A DNA stretch of 7,892 nucleotides. Source: Candidatus Poribacteria bacterium. Lineage in GTDB: Bacteria; Poribacteria; WGA-4E; WGA-3G. Of the stretch, positions 1 to 5,519 are shown piece after piece. Every line of letters starts with the position of its first letter. The first letter of the stretch is position 1. Location of the stretch: contig VYFM01000310.1 in assembly GCA_009842375.1 (NCBI GenBank), positions 1-7,892 of the forward strand, read 5' to 3'. The notes under the pieces are model-generated. The model did not search any database, had not been told where the DNA came from, and was given only the letters and a program-made list of their open reading frames with translations. A program made the position numbers and the translations under genes.

Positions 1-102
1 ACTGACTGCGGTATTCAAAGTGCAGTTGAATCCGGAGATATTCACCCAGAACGGTATCGTAGTTATGTAGTTTTAAAGACAGAAAATACAACTGATTTTT
101 AA
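1..102 (+). CDS. rsgA: C-terminal end of ribosome small-subunit-dependent GTPase A (partial)
   Basis: Frame 1 is open from the window edge to a TAA at 100-102 and encodes 33 residues. The segment DCGIQSAVESGDIHPERY matches the end of RsgA (YjeQ/EngC), whose tail typically reads PGCAIREAVEEGKI followed by an ERY/ENY-type sequence. In the family, the Cys in this segment (third residue here) is the last ligand of the Cys/His zinc site that follows the circularly permuted GTPase domain. RsgA is a cytoplasmic GTPase acting late in 30S subunit maturation. The OB-fold, GTPase motifs and other zinc ligands lie outside the window, so the call rests on this short tail only. The stop codon overlaps the ribosome binding site of the next gene, suggesting co-transcription. 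The match is from memory of the family, not from a search. Confidence 0.75.
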   Translation, partial: TDCGIQSAVESGDIHPERYRSYVVLKTENTTDF

Positions 103-106
103 GGAG
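101..106 (+). promoter_or_regulatory. Ribosome binding site of the lipoprotein gene, overlapping the rsgA stop
   Basis: AAGGAG lies 6 nt before the ATG at 113. Its first two bases are the last two of the upstream TAA (100-102). This fixes the start at 113 and suggests translation of the lipoprotein is coupled to the end of rsgA translation. Confidence 0.75.
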
Positions 107-112
107 AAGTAG

Positions 113-1030
113 ATGAAAACCCTTTCTTGTCATTTTTACCTTGTAATGGTATGCCTACTTACATTGTCTATTGTTGGTTGTGGTTCGGACGATGAAGACG
201 TTGAACCAGACAATTACTCACCAAGAGTCGACGAATTTATTGTTCCAACTGAATACGGTCCAGGGGATGTTCTCGAATTTAGTGTGATCGCTTTTGACGA
301 AGATGGTGACGCATTGAGTTATACATGGGAGGTGGATGCAGGCAAACTGAGTACAAACACAGGAACAAAAGTGGAATGGACGGCACCTGATGATGATATT
401 GAATCCGTCAGAGTCACTGTCTATGTGGATGATGGTGTGAGTAAAACAACCAAACGAGTCAAGAGGATTTCCAATAAAGATTTCATTAAACCAGAACCAC
501 CAAAAGAGATCATTGATAATATACCGGACCCTCCCTTAGAACTTATTGTACCTGGGAAAGGAGCATTTGGCATTAGTTTAGGAGATCCGTTTAAAAAAGT
601 TAAGGAAATACATGGTGATCCAGATAATCGACCCGATCTCGATGGACTTTTTACTTTCTGGAATCCGGATCTTGGATTCGCTGGTTTTATTGATAATGAT
701 GATAATGTTCTATTCCTATTTATAGATCGTCCAAATAAAGCAAAAACTGCTGGTAGGAATGGTGTTGGAACCAAAGTTGAGATGCTTGAAGATGAATTAG
801 GGAAAGCAGACGAAATTGACAATGACGATTTCGGTGGAATAAGACATTGGTATTGGAAACAAGGTATTGAATTTACTATTAATGCGAACGAAAGAGTTGA
901 TAGTGTTGCCGTTTTCCTTCCAATTGATATTGGACAAGATGTGGAAATCAGACCCGAACAACCAATCAGAGAGGAAGCAAATAAAATAAAGCAACTAAGA
1001 GAAACATATTCAAAACATAATGAGAACTAA
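113..1030 (+). CDS. Lipoprotein with PKD/Ig-like domain and duplicated C-terminal module
   Basis: A 305-residue probable lipoprotein of unknown function. Residues 1-23 form a lipoprotein signal peptide: Lys2, a hydrophobic core, and the lipobox IVGC with Cys23 as the lipidated residue. An acidic linker (SDDEDVEPD) follows. Residues about 36-118 look like a PKD/Ig-like beta-sandwich, with the typical DEDGDALSYTW motif, a WTAP motif and a closing VTVYVDDG strand. A Pro-rich linker (about 125-148) leads to two similar halves, about 150-206 and 216-269. Each has a G-x-G/L opening, an amphipathic helix ending in HGDPD or LGKAD, an aromatic strand pair (FTFWNPDLGFAGF; HWYWKQGIEFTI) and a hydrophobic final strand. 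This resembles the tandem-repeat layout of BamE-like or BLIP-like folds, but the fold assignment is inference. The last 35 residues are charged and probably helical. The gene begins 10 nt after rsgA. Location is a membrane-anchored periplasmic or surface protein; no catalytic motif was seen. Confidence 0.85.
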   Translation: MKTLSCHFYLVMVCLLTLSIVGCGSDDEDVEPDNYSPRVDEFIVPTEYGPGDVLEFSVIAFDEDGDALSYTWEVDAGKLSTNTGTKVEWTAPDDDIESVRVTVYVDDGVSKTTKRVKRISNKDFIKPEPPKEIIDNIPDPPLELIVPGKGAFGISLGDPFKKVKEIHGDPDNRPDLDGLFTFWNPDLGFAGFIDNDDNVLFLFIDRPNKAKTAGRNGVGTKVEMLEDELGKADEIDNDDFGGIRHWYWKQGIEFTINANERVDSVAVFLPIDIGQDVEIRPEQPIREEANKIKQLRETYSKHNEN

Positions 1031-1130
1031 TTGCTACTATCTCTCAAATTGTTACATTCAAGGTTTTAACCTATAGATGCTATTTTACTAAAGAATGGTT
1101 CATTATTCGTGTAATACAGGGGTGGAAGTA

Positions 1131-1159
1131 GTGGAGATAGACTAAAGGTCTACCTCCAC
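1131..1159. terminator. Stem-loop between convergent genes, possible weak terminator
   Basis: Arms 1131-1142 and 1148-1159 pair over 12 positions with one A/C mismatch around a 5-nt loop (TAAAG). It sits between the end of the lipoprotein gene (1030) and the end of paralog A (1173), where a bidirectional terminator is expected. On the + strand a TTTT lies about 11 nt after the stem, and on the - strand there is no T-run directly after it. It is therefore not a textbook intrinsic terminator in either direction. The rest of 1031-1172 shows only AT-rich sequence and an imperfect repeat (GTGGAAGTA / GTGGAGATA). Confidence 0.4.
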
Positions 1160-1172
1160 ATCAATCAGTATT

Positions 1173-2210
1173 TTACAGTTTCTCTCTGAGAGAATCCATT
1201 AACCCATCAGGCGGCTCAAAAGGCAGATCAATAATCTGATTAGTTATACCACTATAGTATATTCCTAATAGTAGATTAAACTCAGCCAGAGACTGCTTAA
1301 GGTGTGTCGGATGTTCATTCTTTTCATCATCAAGCCAATCAAAGGCTGCTTCGGTAAGGTTGCCTTGTGCTTGAATATCTTGTTCACCGTAGTTGAGTGG
1401 ACCACCCTCGTATCCACCATCATGTGTGGAACGTTCCCAACTACTAAAACGCCAATGTACGAAGCCTTTTGTACCTACGACAAAAACACGTTTGTGTGTT
1501 ACTGTTCCTCCAGTCTCAGATGCTAAAGTACCCATACCAGTACCAAAAGCGAGTGAGACATGTAGTCCGTTATCATATATCGCCTGTGCAGCTGCATGCA
1601 TTGGTGAAGGTTGTGCAGAATCTAATTGTTCCTTACCCGATATTTGTCCTAACACACGGGTAGGACGAGAGTTATCAATATATGACGATACCAGCTGCAA
1701 TACATGGGGTGCTTGGTCAACTGGTGTGCTTCTTGCACTTGCGTCAATAAACTTTATCTCTCCGATTTTACCATCTGCTACATCTTGTTTCAATTCAAGG
1801 TTCTTGGGATGGAAGTTTAATTGTGTATTTACTATAAACTTGGTCTTGGTCTCTTCTGCCAATCCAGCAATTTGCTTCCAGTCTTCACTTTCAACAGCAA
1901 TCGGTTTCTCAACAATCGCTGCTGGCACACCGTGGTCAGATGCTTGCTTCATTAACGAATAACGGATACGAGTATTTGTACCGCGCAATACTGGTGCTGT
2001 TACAATATGCAGAAGATCGGGTTTCTCTTTTTCAAGCATTTCATCAAAATCTGTATAACGCGATGAGACATCAAAGTCATCGCCGAACTTATTAAGTAGA
2101 TCTTCGTTCATATCACAGATCGCACCAATCTTACCACCCTTAACGAATCTATATGCGCTGGCATGTGCACGTGCACGACCACCGCAACCTAAAAATGCAC
2201 TTTTATACAT
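1173..2210 (-). CDS. Gfo/Idh/MocA family oxidoreductase, tandem paralog A (last in array)
   Basis: A 345-residue NAD(P)-dependent oxidoreductase of the Gfo/Idh/MocA family, probably cytoplasmic, acting on a sugar, polyol or similar substrate not identifiable here. The N-terminal Rossmann domain (about 1-125) has the dinucleotide loop GCGGRA (8-13) and the family EKP motif at 101-103, with Lys102 the likely catalytic lysine. D165-x-x-x-H169 fits the Asp/His pair of the family (compare K97, D172, H176 of Bacillus subtilis inositol dehydrogenase). The C-terminal alpha/beta domain (about 126-345) carries array-specific motifs WRFSSWER (253-260) and HPTHLKQSL (300-308). The ATG has a strong AAGGAGG site (2217-2223). 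It is closest to paralog B (about 89% identity by hand count). A 112-nt gap with a strong stem-loop separates it from B, so its expression may be uncoupled from the rest. It has the most individual residues at 231-238 together with D. Confidence 0.9.
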   Translation of the reverse strand: MYKSAFLGCGGRARAHASAYRFVKGGKIGAICDMNEDLLNKFGDDFDVSSRYTDFDEMLEKEKPDLLHIVTAPVLRGTNTRIRYSLMKQASDHGVPAAIVEKPIAVESEDWKQIAGLAEETKTKFIVNTQLNFHPKNLELKQDVADGKIGEIKFIDASARSTPVDQAPHVLQLVSSYIDNSRPTRVLGQISGKEQLDSAQPSPMHAAAQAIYDNGLHVSLAFGTGMGTLASETGGTVTHKRVFVVGTKGFVHWRFSSWERSTHDGGYEGGPLNYGEQDIQAQGNLTEAAFDWLDDEKNEHPTHLKQSLAEFNLLLGIYYSGITNQIIDLPFEPPDGLMDSLREKL

Positions 2211-2257
2211 GGTATTCCTCCTTAATCTTAGTTAAACCTGAAACACTAAACATAATA

Positions 2258-2296
2258 ATTAGCGGTAGTCGCGAACAATTCGCTGCTACCGCTAAT
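2258..2296 (-). terminator. Strong stem-loop between paralogs B and A
   Basis: Arms 2259-2275 and 2279-2295 pair as 10 bp, a 2x2 internal mismatch, then 5 bp, closing on a 3-nt loop (CAA); A2258-T2296 adds one more pair. On the - strand it begins about 27 nt after the B stop codon and is followed by a T-rich stretch (TTATTATGTTTAGTGTTT), which suits an intrinsic terminator or attenuator for the operon upstream of A. The run of T is broken, so read-through is likely. It could instead be an mRNA-stabilising or processing hairpin, or a dispersed palindromic repeat. The remaining part of 2211-2322 holds the A ribosome binding site and no other clear signal. Confidence 0.55.
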
Positions 2297-2322
2297 GTTA
2301 TCATTTGGAAACTAACTACAAA

Positions 2323-3360
2323 TTACAACTTCTCTCTAAGTGAATCCATTAAACCGTCTGGTGGTTCAAATGGAAGATCAATAATCTTATTAGTTATCCC
2401 ACTGTAATAAATGCCTAATAGCAGATTAAATTCAGCGAGAGATTGCTTGAGATGGGTCGGATGTTCATTTTTCTCATCATCAAGCCATGCAAAGGCAGCT
2501 TCTGTCAGGTTGCCTTGTGCCTCAATATCTTGTTCACCATAGTTGAGTGGTCCACCCTCGTAGCCTTTCGCACGTGTTGCACGTTCCCAACTACTAAAAC
2601 GCCAGTGCACAAATCCTTCTGTTCCAACGACAAATACCCGTTTGTGGCAGTGTACGCCTTGGTTATCAGATGCCATGGTACCAACCCCTGTCCCAAATGC
2701 GACAGATACGTGAAGTCCGTTTTCATATAATACGTGTCCAGCTGCATGCATCGGAGATGGTTGTGCAGAATCTAACTGTTCTTTACCAGATATCTGACCT
2801 AAAACACGGGTGGGACGAGAATTATCGATGTAAGACGAAACTAATTGTAAAACATGTGGTGCTTGATCCACAGGTGTACTTCTGGCACTTGCATCAATAA
2901 ACTTTATATCTCCAATTCTGCCTTCTGCTACATCTTGCTTTAATTCAAGGTTCTTTGGATGGAAGTTTAGCTGCGTATTGACTATAAACTTCGTATCTGT
3001 TTCATCTGCTAAACCAGCAATCTGCTTCCAATCTTCACTTTCAACAGCAATCGGTTTTTCTATAATCGCTGCTGGCACACCATGGTCAGATGCTTGCTTC
3101 ATCAACGGATAACGGATTCGTTGATTAGTACCCCGCAATACAGGTGCAGTGACAATGTGAAGAAGGTCTGGTTTCTCTTTTTCAAGCATCTCGTCTAAAT
3201 CTGTATAACGAGAAGGGACATCAAAATCATCACCGAATCGATTAAGCTGTTCTTCATTCATGTCGCATATTGCAGCAATTTTGCCGCTTTTGACAAACCG
3301 ATATGCGCTGGCATGTGCACGTGCACGACCACCACACCCTAAGAATGCGCTCTTATACAT
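2323..3360 (-). CDS. Gfo/Idh/MocA family oxidoreductase, tandem paralog B
   Basis: A 345-residue paralog in the array, predicted NAD(P)-dependent dehydrogenase or isomerase-type oxidoreductase with unknown substrate. The nucleotide loop GCGGRA (8-13), EKP (101-103, Lys102) and D165/H169 are all present, so it looks catalytically complete. It differs from A at about 37 residues and from C at about 44. Differences concentrate at 208-213, 220-238 and 261-265, the last three-quarters of the substrate domain, while 125-205 is nearly invariant. Residues 231-238 read SDNQGVHC. The start ATG at 3360 is served by AGGAG (3369-3373), which overlaps the TAG stop of paralog C (3372-3374), implying translational coupling with C. 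The stop is TAA. Downstream lies the strong stem-loop before A, so B may be the last gene of the main transcript. Confidence 0.92.
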   Translation of the reverse strand: MYKSAFLGCGGRARAHASAYRFVKSGKIAAICDMNEEQLNRFGDDFDVPSRYTDLDEMLEKEKPDLLHIVTAPVLRGTNQRIRYPLMKQASDHGVPAAIIEKPIAVESEDWKQIAGLADETDTKFIVNTQLNFHPKNLELKQDVAEGRIGDIKFIDASARSTPVDQAPHVLQLVSSYIDNSRPTRVLGQISGKEQLDSAQPSPMHAAGHVLYENGLHVSVAFGTGVGTMASDNQGVHCHKRVFVVGTEGFVHWRFSSWERATRAKGYEGGPLNYGEQDIEAQGNLTEAAFAWLDDEKNEHPTHLKQSLAEFNLLLGIYYSGITNKIIDLPFEPPDGLMDSLREKL

Positions 3361-3367
3361 ACAAATA

Positions 3368-3382
3368 TCTCCTATAAATTTT
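3368..3382. repeat. Junction direct repeat, copy 1 (C/B boundary)
   Basis: TCTCCTATAAATTTT here is identical to 4415-4429 at the D/C boundary. It covers the end of the upstream gene, its TAG stop and the Shine-Dalgarno site of the next gene. Confidence 0.85.
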
Positions 3383-4409
3383 CCCTGAGAGAGTCCATCA
3401 ATCCGTCCGGTGGATCAAATGGAAGATCAATAATTTTGTTGGTAATTCCACTATGGTAGATTCCTAATAGCAGATTAAACTCAGCCAGAGATTGCTTAAG
3501 ATGGGTCGGATGTTCATTTTTCTCATCATCAAGCCATGCAAAAGCAGCTTCTGTAAGGTTGCCTTGTGCTTCAACATCCTGCTCGCCATAATTGAGTGGA
3601 CCGCCTTCGTAGCCACCTGCGCGTGTAGCGCGTTCCCAACTACTAAAACGCCAATGGACGAATCCTTCTGTTCCAACGACAAATACACGCTTGTGACAAT
3701 AAATACCTTGATCATCTGATGCCATTGTACCTACACCCTGACCAAATGCAACAGATACGTGAAGTCCATTTTCATACATCACGTGTGCAGCCGCATGCAT
3801 CGGAGATGGTTGTGCAGATTCCAAATGATCCCTTCCAGATATTTGACCTAACACACGAACAGGACGAGAATTGTCAATATAGGATGATACTAACTGAAGG
3901 ACATGTGGTCCTTGATCTACAGGTGTACTTCTTGCACTTGCATCAATAAACTTTAACTCTCCAATCTTACCATCAGCAACGTCCCGCTTCAATTCAAGAT
4001 TCTTTGGATGGAAGTTGAGTTGTGTATTGACAATAAACTTGGTGTTAGTTTCCTCTGCTAAACCCGCGATCTGTTTCCATTCCTTACTATCAACAGTAAT
4101 AGGTTTCTCTATTATTGCAGCGGGTACGCCATGGTCAGATGCTTGCTTCATCAGTGAATACCGAATCCTTTCGTTAGAACCACGCAATACCGGTGCGGTA
4201 ACGATATGTAAAAGATCCGGTTTCTCTTTTTCAAGCATTTCATCCAAATCGGTGTAACGAGAGGAAATTTCGAATCTCTCACCGAAGTTGTTTAGACGTT
4301 CTTCATCCATATCGCAAATTGCAGCGAGCTTTCCACCTTTAACAAAGCGATAGGCACTTGCGTGACCGCCTGCGCGTCCACCACAACCTAACATCGCACT
4401 TTTATACAT
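3372..4409 (-). CDS. Gfo/Idh/MocA family oxidoreductase, tandem paralog C
   Basis: A 345-residue paralog with the family's Rossmann loop GCGGRA (8-13; followed here by GGHASAY instead of RAHASAY), EKP with Lys102, and D165/H169, so it is predicted to be active as a nucleotide-dependent oxidoreductase on an unidentified substrate. It is about 87% identical to B, 84% to A and 83% to D by hand count. Segment 231-238 reads SDDQGIYC, related to B but different from A and D. Individual differences also cluster at 41-50 (NFGERFEISS) and 105-110. The ATG at 4409 has AGGAG (4416-4420) overlapping the TAG stop of paralog D (4419-4421), a 9-nt gap, so translation is probably coupled. Its own stop overlaps the B ribosome site in the same way, making D-C-B a tightly coupled unit. 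Confidence 0.92.
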   Translation of the reverse strand: MYKSAMLGCGGRAGGHASAYRFVKGGKLAAICDMDEERLNNFGERFEISSRYTDLDEMLEKEKPDLLHIVTAPVLRGSNERIRYSLMKQASDHGVPAAIIEKPITVDSKEWKQIAGLAEETNTKFIVNTQLNFHPKNLELKRDVADGKIGELKFIDASARSTPVDQGPHVLQLVSSYIDNSRPVRVLGQISGRDHLESAQPSPMHAAAHVMYENGLHVSVAFGQGVGTMASDDQGIYCHKRVFVVGTEGFVHWRFSSWERATRAGGYEGGPLNYGEQDVEAQGNLTEAAFAWLDDEKNEHPTHLKQSLAEFNLLLGIYHSGITNKIIDLPFDPPDGLMDSLRENL

Positions 4410-4414
4410 ATATT

Positions 4415-4429
4415 TCTCCTATAAATTTT
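4415..4429. repeat. Junction direct repeat, copy 2 (D/C boundary)
   Basis: Second exact copy of the 15-nt sequence TCTCCTATAAATTTT found at 3368-3382, holding the stop of D and the ribosome binding site of C. Confidence 0.85.
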
Positions 4430-5456
4430 GTTTTAAGGAATCTATTAATCCATCTGGAGGGTCAAACGGAAGATCAATAATCTCGTTCGTAATACCACTT
4501 TGATAAATACCTAAAATTAGATTAAACTCAGCCAGAGACTGTTTTAAATGCGTCGGATGTGTCTTTGTTTCATCATCAAGCCAATCATAAACTGCTTCAG
4601 TTAGATTGCCTTGTGCTTGAACATCCTGATCGCCATAGTTGAGTCCTCCACCTTCGTAGCCACCAGTTCGTGTTGCACGTTCCCAACTACTAAAACGCCA
4701 ATGAATGAAACCTTCTGTTCCAACGACAAATACGCGTTTATGGCGAAATCTGGCTGGAGCATTAGATGCCTTAGCTCCCATACCCTGACCAAATGCCACT
4801 GAAGCATGAAGTCCATTTTCATATATAACATGCGCAGCTGCATCCATCGGTGAAGGTTCAGCAGAATCCAAATTCTGATTACCTGAGACTTGACCTAATA
4901 CACGCACTGGACGAGAATTGTCAATATAGGAGGATACCAACTGGAGCACATGTGGTCCTTGGTTAACTGTTGTGCTTCTGGCACTTGCGTCGATAAATTT
5001 GATCTCACCGATTTTACCATCTGCTACATCTTGTTTCAATTCAATGTTTTTCGGATGGAAGTTGAGTTGTGTATTGACAATGAATTTCGTGTTTGTTTCT
5101 TCTGCTAATCCAGCAATCTGTTTCCAGTCATCACTATCAACGGCAATAGGTTTTTCAACTATCACCGCAGGAACACCGTGGTCAGATGCTTGCTTCATCA
5201 GCAGATAACGAATACGTTCATTTGAACCGCGCAATGTAGGAGCAGTTACAATGTGTAGGAGATCCGGTTTCTCCTTTTCAAGCATCTCGTCTAAATCTGT
5301 GTACCTTGTAGAGATATCAAATTTATCTCCAAAGTTGTTGAGGCGTTCATCGTTCATATCGCAGATTGCTGCGAGTTTTCCCCTTTTAACATAGCGATAG
5401 GCACTTGCATGGCCACGGGCGCGACCCCCGCACCCCAATATCGCACTTTTATACAT
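4419..5456 (-). CDS. Gfo/Idh/MocA family oxidoreductase, tandem paralog D (first in array), Asp165 replaced by Asn
   Basis: A 345-residue paralog, the most divergent of the four (about 83% identity to C, 80% to A). The nucleotide loop GCGGRA (8-13), EKP (101-103, Lys102) and His169 are kept, but the residue matching Asp165 of A, B and C is Asn (AAC at 4962-4964), preceded by Thr163 in place of Pro. In this family that Asp normally works with the His, so D may have weakened or changed chemistry, or a binding role. Segment 231-238 (SNAPARFR) is basic and unlike the others. A longer reading from a TTG at 5468 would add MENS. I prefer ATG 5456, because GGAG (5463-5466) sits 6 nt before it and overlaps that TTG, and because it restores exactly the length of the three paralogs. 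It lies 63 nt after the upstream oxidoreductase gene, and this gap shows no hairpin. Confidence 0.9.
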   Translation of the reverse strand: MYKSAILGCGGRARGHASAYRYVKRGKLAAICDMNDERLNNFGDKFDISTRYTDLDEMLEKEKPDLLHIVTAPTLRGSNERIRYLLMKQASDHGVPAVIVEKPIAVDSDDWKQIAGLAEETNTKFIVNTQLNFHPKNIELKQDVADGKIGEIKFIDASARSTTVNQGPHVLQLVSSYIDNSRPVRVLGQVSGNQNLDSAEPSPMDAAAHVIYENGLHASVAFGQGMGAKASNAPARFRHKRVFVVGTEGFIHWRFSSWERATRTGGYEGGGLNYGDQDVQAQGNLTEAVYDWLDDETKTHPTHLKQSLAEFNLILGIYQSGITNEIIDLPFDPPDGLIDSLKQNL

Positions 5457-5462
5457 TGAATT

Positions 5463-5466
5463 CTCC
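5463..5466 (-). promoter_or_regulatory. Ribosome binding site that decides the start of paralog D
   Basis: GGAG on the minus strand, 6 nt before ATG 5456. It overlaps the alternative TTG codon at 5466-5468, which makes that TTG an unlikely start. Confidence 0.65.
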
Positions 5467-5519
5467 AATCTCAGGATATGTGAATGATGTTATTAGATTA
5501 TCAGATAGGAATGATTTTG

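Larger units (their letters stand above)
1173..5456 (-). repeat. Four-copy tandem gene duplication (paralogs A-D)
   Basis: Four directly repeated 1038-bp genes with no indel among the proteins and shared junction sequences. Unit spacing start to start is 1047 nt (D-C), 1049 nt (C-B) and 1150 nt (B-A, enlarged by the stem-loop region). Identity falls with distance along the array, consistent with stepwise unequal duplication. Confidence 0.9.

Noticed and set aside
1061..1072. Near-palindrome AGGTTTTAACCT after the lipoprotein gene as a terminator
   Set aside because: A 5-bp stem with a 2-nt loop cannot form a stable hairpin and there is no T-run after it.
1393..1962. Long plus-strand open frames opposite the array (also 421-822 minus, 5822-6142 minus)
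   Set aside because: They are antisense or out-of-frame shadows of well-supported genes, with no ribosome site or recognisable domain, and similar shadows recur opposite each paralog because the genes repeat.
2165..2176. Perfect 12-nt palindrome GTGCACGTGCAC inside paralog A, repeated at 3315-3326 in B
   Set aside because: It lies in the coding sequence for the nucleotide-binding loop (GRARAHA) and is explained by the Arg-Ala-His codons shared by these two close paralogs; C and D, with other residues, lack it. No reason to call it an operator.
2211..2322. Promoter for paralog A within the stem-loop gap (TTGTTC / TATTAT)
   Set aside because: The -35 match is only three of six with 15-nt spacing and falls within the hairpin; too weak to list.
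1173..5456. Tandem array as a mobile element or recent assembly artefact
   Set aside because: No transposase, terminal inverted repeats or target duplications are seen, and 11-20% protein divergence between intact copies is too high for an assembly duplication.
5457..5468. TTG at 5468 as the start of paralog D (349 residues)
   Set aside because: It overlaps the GGAG ribosome site for ATG 5456, and the ATG gives exactly the length and N-terminus of the other three copies.
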